From an uncultured Methanomassiliicoccus sp. (GTDB taxonomy: Archaea; Thermoplasmatota; Thermoplasmata; Methanomassiliicoccales; Methanomassiliicoccaceae): a DNA stretch of 22,794 bases. This document shows, one piece after another, positions 16,003 to 22,571 of the stretch; position 1 is the first letter of the stretch, and each line of letters starts with the position of its first letter. The notes under the pieces were generated by a model. It was not told where the DNA came from. It saw only the letters and a program-made list of their open reading frames with translations, and ran no database searches. Location of the stretch: positions 1 through 22,794 of the forward strand of contig CAJKXZ010000015.1 of assembly GCA_905203995.1 (NCBI GenBank), written 5' to 3'. A program made the translations under genes and the position numbers.

Positions 16003-16012
16003 CTATATATCT
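16003..16012 (-). promoter_or_regulatory. Candidate TATA box for apgM
   Basis: AGATATATAG on the minus strand is centred about 34 nt before the apgM ATG. It predicts a very short leader of roughly 10 nt that would still include the GTTGAT Shine-Dalgarno. Confidence 0.45.
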
Positions 16013-16084
16013 TAGTCCGCACACCCACTACTCATTATTCAGTTGGATGTTTATTTAGCATTTTGCCGGTGAACAACCTCATAT

Positions 16085-16111
16085 ACTTTTGAGTCGATTA
16101 TTATCAAAAGT
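16085..16111. promoter_or_regulatory. Inverted repeat overlapping the VOC gene promoter
   Basis: ACTTTTGA (16085-16092) and TCAAAAGT (16104-16111) are perfect 8-nt arms with an 11-nt spacer. They follow a TATA-like CATATAC at 16079-16085, so the dyad covers the expected transcript start. That is a classic place for a repressor operator. Confidence 0.5.
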
Positions 16112-16142
16112 CAGCTCATTCTGGCTTGGTGGATGTGAGGGA

Positions 16143-16508
16143 ATGAAAATCTGCTGGTGTACTATTCATGTTAGTAATCTGGAAGAATCTAAAAAATTCT
16201 ATGGTGAGATCTTAGGGCTAAAGTTGGCAAAATCCTTCAATCCTCATCCCGGTGTCACGATTGTCTTCTTTGAAGGTGATGACGGTGCTGAAATTGAATT
16301 AATCGCGGATGGTAATGAAAATGCCCCCGATGCTGCTGGTAATATTAGTATCGGATTTGCGGTGCCGAATCTGGAAGCAATGGTTCAAAAAATGCAAGAA
16401 AATCAGATAGAAATCCTGCGCGGACCGCTTACTTTAGGCAAAGACACTTACTGTTTCTTTGTCAAAGATCCTAATGACATTGAGATTCAAATTGTCGAAG
16501 AAAAATAA
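16143..16508 (+). CDS. VOC superfamily (glyoxalase/dioxygenase-like) protein
   Basis: This encodes 121 residues with the two beta-alpha-beta-beta-beta halves of the vicinal oxygen chelate fold. The first half is ICWCTIHVSNLEESKKFYGEILGLKL ... AEIELI. The second is SIGFAVPNLEAMVQKM ... TYCFFVKDPNDIEIQIVEE. His9, Glu52 and Glu116 are in the usual metal-ligand positions. The usual second-half histidine (at the ISIGFAV strand) is absent and replaced by Ser69 or a neighbour, so glyoxalase I activity is uncertain. A longer frame from a TTG at 16089 is open, but GTGAGGG precedes the ATG at 16143 and conserved sequence starts there. The substrate is unknown. Confidence 0.8.
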   Translation: MKICWCTIHVSNLEESKKFYGEILGLKLAKSFNPHPGVTIVFFEGDDGAEIELIADGNENAPDAAGNISIGFAVPNLEAMVQKMQENQIEILRGPLTLGKDTYCFFVKDPNDIEIQIVEEK

Positions 16509-16516
16509 ACTGGTTA

Positions 16517-16552
16517 GAGGTCAAAGTGACCTCAACATTTTTAATTGTTTTT
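16517..16552 (+). terminator. Terminator of the VOC gene, overlapping a convergent gene end
   Basis: GAGGTCA (16517-16523), loop AAG, TGACCTC (16527-16533) form a perfect 7-bp stem. It is followed by AACATTTTTAATTGTTTTTG. The stem contains the TGA stop of the convergent DUF3795 gene, so one element ends both frames. Confidence 0.7.
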
Positions 16553-16811
16553 GTAAACACATCTCCCTTTCTTCTGGAGTGAGATTGGGATCAACGGTGT
16601 CAAACCAGTAACTGCAGGGCAGATCCTGACATTTTCCACAGTGTGCAATTTTTTTCTTATTCAGACAGCAGTCATAGATTTTACAAACATCCTGCTCTAC
16701 AAACTGAATCCAGAATGGTTTGCCTTCTATGCCTTTACAACCTGGACAATCTTTAGGATAATATTCGCATTCCGAACAAATGATGCCGCAAGAACTTATC
16801 TCATTCTCCAT
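16521..16811 (-). CDS. DUF3795 cysteine-rich protein
   Basis: This 96-residue protein is dense in cysteine: Cys8, 12, 15, 22, 25, 43, 48, 49, 58, 61 and 66. The order CGIICSEC ... CPGC ... W34 ... CKIYDCC ... HCGKC ... PC is the pattern of DUF3795, a small predicted zinc-binding family common in anaerobic archaea and bacteria. Its function is unknown. Zinc or Fe-S binding is inferred from the Cys pairs. It ends inside the hairpin at 16517-16533 and converges on the VOC gene. The ATG start gives the conserved CGI near the N terminus as usual for the family. Confidence 0.85.
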   Translation of the reverse strand: MENEISSCGIICSECEYYPKDCPGCKGIEGKPFWIQFVEQDVCKIYDCCLNKKKIAHCGKCQDLPCSYWFDTVDPNLTPEEREMCLQKQLKMLRSL

Positions 16812-16942
16812 TTAATGACCTTACGCTGCGATGCATCATGTATACTTAATACTAAGGTCTGATATTAATTTATAAAAAAACTGGTTTGCATCCTACTAAA
16901 TCGTTAAATTAAGTCTCAGCAAGACCATTTACTAAGAGGTTT

Positions 16943-16968
16943 AAAAAAGGGTTTGAGGTCTAAGAGAC
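16943..16968 (-). terminator. Weak terminator after the zinc-ribbon gene
   Basis: GTCT-CTT-AGAC forms a small 4-bp hairpin just after the TAA stop on the minus strand, with a T6 run (16943-16948) ten nt later. The T-run is the stronger part of the signal. Confidence 0.35.
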
Positions 16969-16970
16969 GT

Positions 16971-17147
16971 TTAATATCTCCTATCGTTGCGCGGTGGCCT
17001 GTGCTTTTGGAAGCACTCCCTGCAATATACCGGCCTTCCCTCGGTCGGTTTGAAAGGAACCTGGGTTTCTGCTCCACAGTCAGAGCATGTTGCTGTATGC
17101 ATTTCACGGGGCTCGTCGCGCCTATATCCGCCTCTTCTCTCGTACAT
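16971..17147 (-). CDS. 58-aa zinc-ribbon protein (CxDC...VPFKP...PVYCREC type)
   Basis: This small gene encodes 58 residues. A basic N terminus (YERRGGYRRDEPRE) leads to CSDC at 21-24, then QVPFKPTEGRPVYCREC with the second Cys pair at 42 and 45, and a basic tail HRPPRNDRRY. The CxxC ... VPFKP ... RPVYCxxC pattern is a recurrent small zinc-ribbon family in archaea and bacteria. The charged ends suggest nucleic acid or ribosome contact, but no function is established that I can name. GGTAAT lies four to five nt before the ATG, and CTTTAAATAC about 68 nt upstream is a candidate TATA box. A different, longer minus frame (16916-17107) overlaps and is not real. Confidence 0.85.
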   Translation of the reverse strand: MYERRGGYRRDEPREMHTATCSDCGAETQVPFKPTEGRPVYCRECFQKHRPPRNDRRY

Positions 17148-17210
17148 TTAAATTACCTATTGTGTTCTTGCACATACCGAAGCATGTACAAAAGTGCTAT
17201 ACACCATTAA

Positions 17211-17220
17211 GTATTTAAAG
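17211..17220 (-). promoter_or_regulatory. Candidate TATA box for the zinc-ribbon gene
   Basis: CTTTAAATAC on the minus strand lies about 68 nt before the ATG at 17147 and predicts a leader of about 40 nt carrying the GGTAAT Shine-Dalgarno. Confidence 0.45.
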
Positions 17221-17292
17221 AGCTACTACTGAATCTTTAAAAGTCGCATTTTTGAACATTTGTTGATTTCAGTAATCATAGTTTCCATTACA

Positions 17293-17302
17293 ATTATATA
17301 TT
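17293..17302 (+). promoter_or_regulatory. TATA box of the small exoprotein gene
   Basis: ATTATATATT is centred about 28 nt before the ATG at 17325. That spacing predicts a leaderless transcript. No Shine-Dalgarno is present (CCCTTTCCA before ATG). Confidence 0.6.
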
Positions 17303-17324
17303 CAGTCCATAATTGCCCTTTCCA

Positions 17325-17714
17325 ATGAAGAAAAAAGATGTACTCCTTGTTCTGGTAGTCATCCTGATCCCCATTGTGCTTCTAGGTGCTATAGCAGTTA
17401 TGGGAGCAGACAATATCCAAGATAGCATATCTTTTGAAGGTGACAAGGGCGCATACACGGTCGCGGAATACGACCTTGAGAATAATGCACCTGTGGCCAA
17501 CAGCAACATCACCGATGGTGTTAGCGTCCACAAGGATACAGATTACTCATTTGTTGTCACTGTTTCTGAAGGATATACAGGCACTCCCATTGTGCAGATC
17601 GTGGATGGGGAAACTTTAGAACCAGTCCCCAATGCCGATAATCTCTTTGTGTACACCGTGCACATCGATGAAGATCCCATTAAAATAAACATTTCTGGCT
17701 TATCACCAGCTTAA
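17325..17714 (+). CDS. Small membrane-anchored exoprotein
   Basis: This encodes 129 residues: a KKKD start, a hydrophobic helix DVLLVLVVILIPIVLLGAIAV at about 5-24, then an acidic, beta-rich outer part of about 100 residues. No cysteine is present, so it is not a lipoprotein. The outer part includes SFVVTVSEGYTGTPIVQIVDG, which resembles the short beta-sandwich modules found in bacterial surface proteins, but I do not recognise a family. The ATG at 17325 was preferred over the TTG at 17313 because the positively charged MKKKD start directly precedes the helix and the TATA spacing fits. It probably acts at the cell surface; the role is unknown. Confidence 0.75.
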   Translation: MKKKDVLLVLVVILIPIVLLGAIAVMGADNIQDSISFEGDKGAYTVAEYDLENNAPVANSNITDGVSVHKDTDYSFVVTVSEGYTGTPIVQIVDGETLEPVPNADNLFVYTVHIDEDPIKINISGLSPA

Positions 17715-17760
17715 ATTTTCTTTTATTTCAGGATCAATTGATCCTGACTTACTCTCTTTT
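17715..17760 (+). terminator. T-rich tract and perfect palindrome after the exoprotein gene
   Basis: The stop is followed by ATTTTCTTTTATTT and then a perfect 20-nt palindrome, TCAGGATCAATTGATCCTGA, at 17728-17747. As RNA it forms an 8-bp stem with an AATT loop, followed by CTTACTCTCTTTTACT. A terminator is most likely. An operator for the thiM promoter just downstream is the alternative. Confidence 0.6.
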
Positions 17761-17766
17761 ACTAGA

Positions 17767-17776
17767 CTATAAATTT
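17767..17776 (+). promoter_or_regulatory. Candidate TATA box for thiM-thiE
   Basis: CTATAAATTT lies about 80 nt before the thiM ATG and 20 nt after the palindrome. It predicts a leader of about 55 nt, too short for a TPP riboswitch, and no riboswitch motifs are visible. Confidence 0.4.
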
Positions 17777-17851
17777 ACAAGCTTCTCTTTTGTAAAATAC
17801 ACTCATCAAAAATATGATATTCATGTGTTGTATTGCATGAGACTGGTTAGC

Positions 17852-18655
17852 ATGGATAACGAAAGTTTAAAAGAATTATTGGTGGAGTTGAGAACTGCTC
17901 GTCCTCTGGTTCATCATATTACTAATTATGTGACGATCAACGACTGTGCCAACATTACTCTCTGCATCGGCGCTTCTCCAGTCATGGCTGATGCGCCGGA
18001 AGAGATGGCAGAGATGGTCTCGCTTGCCGGAGCTTTAGTCCTCAACATCGGGACTTTAAACAGCAGAACGGTTGAGTCAATGCTGCTGGCCGGTAAAGTT
18101 GCCAAAGAAAAAGACATTCCGATTATTTTAGATCCAGTTGGTGCCGGTGCTACTTCTTACCGTACACAGACGGCACAGATGCTGATTGAACAGCTCAGTC
18201 CTGCAATCATCAAAGGCAATGCCGGTGAAATCTCAGTGTTAGCTGGTGCCGGCGGGGTGGTCAAAGGTGTCGATTCCTGCGATGCCGCGGAGGATTTGGC
18301 AACTGTCTGCAAAGCTTTAGCCCGAGAGACAGGCGCTGTAGTGGTGGCCTCGGGCAAAGAAGATATCGTTACTGACGGTCTCACTTCTTATGCTGTGGCC
18401 AATGGACACGAATGGATGGATAAAGTTTCTGGAACGGGCTGCATGCTTTCCTCCGTTACCGCCTCTTTTGCCGCAGTGGCTTCTGATCTGCTGACTGCCG
18501 CCGTCGCCGCGGCTGCCGCCTTTGGCCTGGCCGGCGAAAAAGCCGCCGCTGACAAGACTTTCGGTCCATACTCCTTCAGAACGAAGCTCTTTGATAAAGT
18601 GTATAATTTGACGGCGGAAGAATTAGCCGCCGAAGCCAAGGTCGAACGGATATGA
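17852..18655 (+). CDS. thiM: Hydroxyethylthiazole kinase
   Basis: This 267-residue ribokinase-fold enzyme phosphorylates 4-methyl-5-(2-hydroxyethyl)thiazole in thiamine salvage. Visible motifs are PLVHHITNYVTINDCAN (18-34), ASPVMADAPEE (41-51), DPVGAGAT (94-101), KGNAGEI (121-127) and GTGCMLS (194-200). Cys197 lies in the anion-hole/catalytic loop known from Bacillus ThiM. The length is normal. The frame is open back to 17738 and a second ATG lies at 17837. GGTTAG just before 17852 and the family's usual N terminus favour 17852. It overlaps thiE by 4 nt (ATGA), so the two are coupled. Confidence 0.94.
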   Translation: MDNESLKELLVELRTARPLVHHITNYVTINDCANITLCIGASPVMADAPEEMAEMVSLAGALVLNIGTLNSRTVESMLLAGKVAKEKDIPIILDPVGAGATSYRTQTAQMLIEQLSPAIIKGNAGEISVLAGAGGVVKGVDSCDAAEDLATVCKALARETGAVVVASGKEDIVTDGLTSYAVANGHEWMDKVSGTGCMLSSVTASFAAVASDLLTAAVAAAAAFGLAGEKAAADKTFGPYSFRTKLFDKVYNLTAEELAAEAKVERI

Positions 18656-19284
18656 GGGATTATTCTCTCTACGTCTTAACTGATGAAGGACTGGCCCACG
18701 GTCAGACTCATGTCGAATTAGCGAGTCTGGCAATTGAAGGCGGTGCTGATGTTATTCAGCTGCGAGATAAAAACTTGGACAGCCGCGAGCTTTACCAGAC
18801 GGCGGTGAAAATCGCCTGCCTCTGCCAGGCGCAGCAAGTAACCTTTATTGTCAACGACCGGGCGGATATTGCACTGGCAGCCGGAGCTGACGGTGTTCAT
18901 GTGGGCCAGGGCGATATCCCGCCGGCGGCTCTACGCAAAGTAGTACCGGCCGATTTCATCATTGGTGTTTCCGCGGGAACGGTGGAGGAAGCGGTAAAAG
19001 CTCAGCAGGAGGGAGCGGATTATGTAGCGCTCAGCCCGCTTTTTGATACATCTTCGAAAGACGATGCCGGGCATGGCCACGGCTTAGCAGCATTGAAAAA
19101 AATGAAAGAAGCACTTTCTATTCCTGTTTTGGCTATCGGCGGCATTAATGCCAACAATGTTCAGGAAGTAATTGCGGCCGGAGCTGACGGGGTAGCCGTC
19201 ATCTCGGCTGTTGTCTCGCAAGACGACGTGACCGCGGCCGCTGCTAACCTCAAAAAATTAATTATGGCGGCGAGAGAACGCTGA
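18652..19284 (+). CDS. thiE: Thiamine phosphate synthase
   Basis: This 210-residue TIM barrel joins hydroxymethylpyrimidine diphosphate and thiazole phosphate to give thiamine phosphate. It shows the family motifs VIQLRDK (34-40), VNDRADIA (67-74), GVHVGQGD (81-88), GVSAGT (105-110), SPLFDTSSK (128-136), AIGGI (161-165) and VAVISA (181-186). The GVSxHT loop reads GVSAGT, and the pyrophosphate loop reads PLFDTSSKDDAG where PVFPTxTK is usual; both are tolerable variants. Translationally coupled to thiM, it makes a two-gene salvage unit. ThiD or a pyrimidine source must lie elsewhere. Its 3' end overlaps the convergent iorB by 23 nt. Confidence 0.94.
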   Translation: MRDYSLYVLTDEGLAHGQTHVELASLAIEGGADVIQLRDKNLDSRELYQTAVKIACLCQAQQVTFIVNDRADIALAAGADGVHVGQGDIPPAALRKVVPADFIIGVSAGTVEEAVKAQQEGADYVALSPLFDTSSKDDAGHGHGLAALKKMKEALSIPVLAIGGINANNVQEVIAAGADGVAVISAVVSQDDVTAAAANLKKLIMAARER

Positions 19285-19870
19285 GCGCCGCCTGGTAACC
19301 CATTTCAAAGGCTTTTTCATTTACTTCTTTGGCCTTAGCCGGTACTCTTTCTAACAGCGTATTGAGCATTTTTTCTTTAGCTAAGGGAAAACCTGGCACA
19401 GCCGACATGGCCCCGATTAAGACCGAGTTAGCGGCAATCGCGTTACCGGCTTCTCTAGCCATGCTTACGGCATCAATGGCGATTAATTTGTTTACACCGC
19501 TGGCCTTAATGTCGTCAATGATGTCGGCAACCGGCGGATACTTTTCAAGTCCGGAAGAAACAGTTACTGGCACCACCGGCACGGTGTTAGTAATGACAAA
19601 AGTCTCTTTATTGGCGAAAGCTAAATTGCGGCAAGTCTCCGCCGGTTCGAAACCGAGAAGCACGTGAGCTTCACCCTGCGCCAGCAGTGGACTGAGTACA
19701 CCTTGGCCGATTCTTACTGTGCATTGTACACTGCCGCCTCTCTGAGCCATACCATGGACTTCCGACATCGCGGCGTCCATTCCTTCAGCAACCGCTGCAC
19801 TGCCTAAGACTGTGGAAGCCAGTAATACACCCTGACCGCCGACTCCCACGAGCTGAATACCGTATTTCAT
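19262..19870 (-). CDS. iorB: Indolepyruvate:ferredoxin oxidoreductase beta subunit
   Basis: This 202-residue subunit belongs to the gamma-type (PorG-like) domain family. It has the nucleotide-contact glycine motif LVGVGGQGVLLAS at 7-19 and SEVHGMAQRGGSV at 36-48, both diagnostic. With IorA it oxidatively decarboxylates aryl pyruvates (indolepyruvate, phenylpyruvate) to acyl-CoA with ferredoxin reduction, or runs in reverse to make aromatic amino acid precursors. The longer frame to 19912 was rejected: GAGGTGA lies six nt before the ATG at 19870, and that ATG overlaps the iorA stop (ATGA). The 3' end overlaps thiE. Confidence 0.94.
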   Translation of the reverse strand: MKYGIQLVGVGGQGVLLASTVLGSAAVAEGMDAAMSEVHGMAQRGGSVQCTVRIGQGVLSPLLAQGEAHVLLGFEPAETCRNLAFANKETFVITNTVPVVPVTVSSGLEKYPPVADIIDDIKASGVNKLIAIDAVSMAREAGNAIAANSVLIGAMSAVPGFPLAKEKMLNTLLERVPAKAKEVNEKAFEMGYQAALSVLSPP

Positions 19871-21681
19871 TGTTTCACCTCGATTGCTTTTTGAGGACAG
19901 ACCTGCGCACAACCACCGCAGCCGATGCAGGAAGTCTTATCGATGAGTGGTTTTTCATCTTCAACACTCAGCGCTGGACAGGAGAATTTGCTGAGACAGA
20001 TTTTGCAGCCGATGCATTTTTCTCTGTCCACTTCGTAAAGTTTCTTCTCCAGTTTGCCTTCTTTCTTTCTCAGCAGCGGGCAGGCATGTTCACTGACGAT
20101 TACTGCTGGTCCGTCAAAGGCAAGGGCTTCTTTGACCGCTTTTTCCATGGCACTGAGATCATAAGGATCAACTGTTTTGACAAATTCAATACCGCAGGCT
20201 CTGACCAGCGGTTCAATCTTCAGCGGCGGACTTTCAATGCCGCCGTATTCACGGCCGGTACCGGGATTGGGCTGATGACCAGTCATCGCCGTAGTCCGGT
20301 TATCGAGAATAATCAAAACCAGATTGTTGTGTTTGTTGTAACCGGCATTAATCAGGCCGGGAATACCGCCGTGGAAGAAGGTCGAATCCCCGATGAACGC
20401 TACGGCTTTTTGTTCCGTAGCTTCCGCAAAGCCGCCGGCAGTGCCGATCGAAGAACCCATGCAGAGCGTAATGTCTGCACAATTCATCGGCGGCTGCACA
20501 CCTAAGGTATAACAGCCGATATCAGTACAGTAAATCGCCCCCTCTTTGCCGACGGCTTTTTTAGTGGCATAGAAGGTCGAACGATGCGGACAGCCTGCAC
20601 AGAGAACTGGCGGTCGGGAAGGCAGTTTAATGCTACCGGCCAGCGTAGCTGGTTCCGGCTTAATCTTCAGCAGGCCGGCGAGTGCTTTGAGCGTATCCGG
20701 CGAGTATTCGTAAGCACGAGGCAGATGACCGCTCCGCTTACCGATGATCTCCGTTTTAATTCCATTCTGCTGGGCAATACGGCGCACTTCATCTTCGATG
20801 ACTGGTTCTAATTCTTCGATGACCACTACCCGTTGTTTGCTCTGCAGGAACTTTTTGACTTTTTCTTCCGGCAGTGGGTAGCTGAAACCGAGTTTGAGGA
20901 TCTCGGCATCTTCGATGTATTCCGCAGCATAGGTGTAGGAAACGCCGCTGGTGATAATGCCGTCGGCGCCGTGTCCACTAACATAATTCAAGGGTGAAAT
21001 ATCGGAAAGCTTCTGGGCTTTTTCAATCCGCTCTAGCTGGTCAAGGCGGTCGCGGCGGGCATTGGCCGGTACCGTTACCAGATGAGCCGGATCCTTGACA
21101 AAAACGCCTTTGTTAACCATCTTGCGCGGTTTGTTGAGGGTAACCGCTCCGCGGGCATGATTGACGCGGGTGGTAGTTCTCACTAAAACCGGACTGTGCA
21201 GCTTTTCCGAAAGCTCAAACGCTTCAATAATCATCTCTTTGCATTCTGCCGGTGTTGTTGGTTCCAGCATGGGGACGAGGCCGAATTTGGCATAATAACG
21301 GTTATCCTGCTCACTCTGTGAGGAATGGATCGACGGATCGTCGGCAGTGAGGATTACCATTCCCGCCCGGACGCCGACATAAGACAAGGTCATGAAGGCA
21401 TCAGACGCCACATTGAGGCCCACGTGCTTCATAAAAGCAAAAGACCTGACGCCGGATACCGCTGCAGCAGCAGCAACTTCCATCGCCACAATTTCATTGA
21501 CTGAATATTCAAAGTACATGCCTACTTTGTCAGCAATGTCATCCAGTACGCCGCCGATTTCCGAAGACGGCGTTCCGGGATAGGTGGCGGCTACTCCGCA
21601 GCCTGCTTCAATTAAACCTCGTGCTATTGCCTCATTACCGAGTAGGAGAATTCTCCCGCTATCTGCCAGCAGTTTTTCCAA
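19867..21681 (-). CDS. iorA: Indolepyruvate:ferredoxin oxidoreductase alpha subunit
   Basis: This 604-residue subunit has an N-terminal pyruvate-oxidoreductase-like domain (LLLGNEAIARGLIEAG, ATYPGTPSSEI at 32-42). The central TPP-binding domain carries CAGCPHR at 361-367, GDSTFFHGGI at 431-440 and LDNRTTAMTGHQPNPGTG from 459. The C-terminal ferredoxin domain has C556, C559, C562, C568 and C585, C588, C591, C595, two [4Fe-4S] clusters. The first cluster uses the CxxCxxC(x5)CP spacing usual for IorA. It starts at TTG 21681, with GGTGA a few nt upstream, 11 nt after the porB stop. It is co-transcribed with porAB upstream and iorB downstream. Confidence 0.95.
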   Translation of the reverse strand: MEKLLADSGRILLLGNEAIARGLIEAGCGVAATYPGTPSSEIGGVLDDIADKVGMYFEYSVNEIVAMEVAAAAAVSGVRSFAFMKHVGLNVASDAFMTLSYVGVRAGMVILTADDPSIHSSQSEQDNRYYAKFGLVPMLEPTTPAECKEMIIEAFELSEKLHSPVLVRTTTRVNHARGAVTLNKPRKMVNKGVFVKDPAHLVTVPANARRDRLDQLERIEKAQKLSDISPLNYVSGHGADGIITSGVSYTYAAEYIEDAEILKLGFSYPLPEEKVKKFLQSKQRVVVIEELEPVIEDEVRRIAQQNGIKTEIIGKRSGHLPRAYEYSPDTLKALAGLLKIKPEPATLAGSIKLPSRPPVLCAGCPHRSTFYATKKAVGKEGAIYCTDIGCYTLGVQPPMNCADITLCMGSSIGTAGGFAEATEQKAVAFIGDSTFFHGGIPGLINAGYNKHNNLVLIILDNRTTAMTGHQPNPGTGREYGGIESPPLKIEPLVRACGIEFVKTVDPYDLSAMEKAVKEALAFDGPAVIVSEHACPLLRKKEGKLEKKLYEVDREKCIGCKICLSKFSCPALSVEDEKPLIDKTSCIGCGGCAQVCPQKAIEVKQ

Positions 21682-21692
21682 CCAGTCACCCT

Positions 21693-22571
21693 CTACTCCT
21701 CCCGCAGAAGCTTTTGTAGGTTTTGATCAAGAATACTCTGCATCTCTTCCACATCTGCCGTTGACAGATGTCTGAAGCGCCCCTGGAGGTGGAGATAATC
21801 TGCAAGCGGCTTCCTATTTTTAAGGTCTTTGGTAAATCTGGTCTCTCCATTACGATATTCGTAAAGAGGAAAGACTCCTGTTTCCGTGGCTAAGCGGGCG
21901 ATTTTAATCGTATTACGCGGGTCAAATTTCCAGCCTGAAGGGCAGGGGGAGAGGATGTGCAGGAACTTAGGTCCGGGGATATTCTTCGCTGTTACGACTT
22001 TCTCCATAAAATCTTCAGGAAACGCAGGATTGAGGCTTGCGCCGTAGACAATGCCGTTGGCAATCATCATTTTCATAATATCTTTCTTGTTGCGCTGATG
22101 GCTTTTACCGCCAGGAGTTGTTGTCGTATTAGCTCTACAGGGCGTAGCCGAACTGCACTGATTGCCGGTGTTCATGTAGGCTTCGTTATCGTACATGACG
22201 TAGAGCATATCGGTGCCGCGGTCCACGGCGCCGGAAAGCGCCTGGAGACCGATGTCCGAAGTACCGCCGTCCCCGGCCCAGCCGACAACGGTAATTCCTT
22301 CTTTGCCAAAATGATCTAAGGCGGCACGAATGCCGGACGAAACAGCGCCGGTGCATTCAAAAGCGTGATCTATAAGAGGAACTTTTAGAGAATAAGTAGG
22401 CCAGACGCCGGGGATAACTGCACAGCAGCCGGCCGGGACATTCATAATCGTCTGCGGTCCCAGTGCTTTAAGCAGCATTCTTACGGAGATTGGTTCACCG
22501 CAGCCGGGACAAGCCGAATGCCCGGGATACATGTATTCTTCTTTGGGTAATGGTAATTGATAATCAGTCAT
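21693..22571 (-). CDS. porB: Pyruvate/2-oxoacid:ferredoxin oxidoreductase beta subunit
   Basis: This 292-residue TPP-binding subunit has SACPGCGEP at 19-27, PAGCCAVIPG at 46-55, the TPP motif GDGGTSDIGL at 101-109 and DNEAYMNTGNQCS at 128-140. Cys21, Cys24, Cys49 and Cys210 match the four ligands of the [4Fe-4S] cluster of PorB. The closest match in memory is archaeal PorB (pyruvate) over the ketoisovalerate (Vor) form, but the substrate cannot be fixed from sequence alone. AAAAGGAGGAG just before the ATG, within the end of porA, is the strongest Shine-Dalgarno in the window. It overlaps porA by 8 nt. Confidence 0.93.
   Translation of the reverse strand: MTDYQLPLPKEEYMYPGHSACPGCGEPISVRMLLKALGPQTIMNVPAGCCAVIPGVWPTYSLKVPLIDHAFECTGAVSSGIRAALDHFGKEGITVVGWAGDGGTSDIGLQALSGAVDRGTDMLYVMYDNEAYMNTGNQCSSATPCRANTTTTPGGKSHQRNKKDIMKMMIANGIVYGASLNPAFPEDFMEKVVTAKNIPGPKFLHILSPCPSGWKFDPRNTIKIARLATETGVFPLYEYRNGETRFTKDLKNRKPLADYLHLQGRFRHLSTADVEEMQSILDQNLQKLLREE

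Noticed and set aside
16916..17107. 63-codon minus-strand frame
   Set aside because: It is out of frame with the zinc-ribbon gene, which has the Cys pairs, TATA box and Shine-Dalgarno.
17748..17851. Possible TPP riboswitch before thiM
   Set aside because: The leader is too short and the conserved CUGAGA and pyrophosphate-sensor sequences are absent.
19871..19912. N-terminal extension of iorB to 19912
   Set aside because: It lies within the ferredoxin domain coding region of iorA, and a Shine-Dalgarno points to the ATG at 19870.
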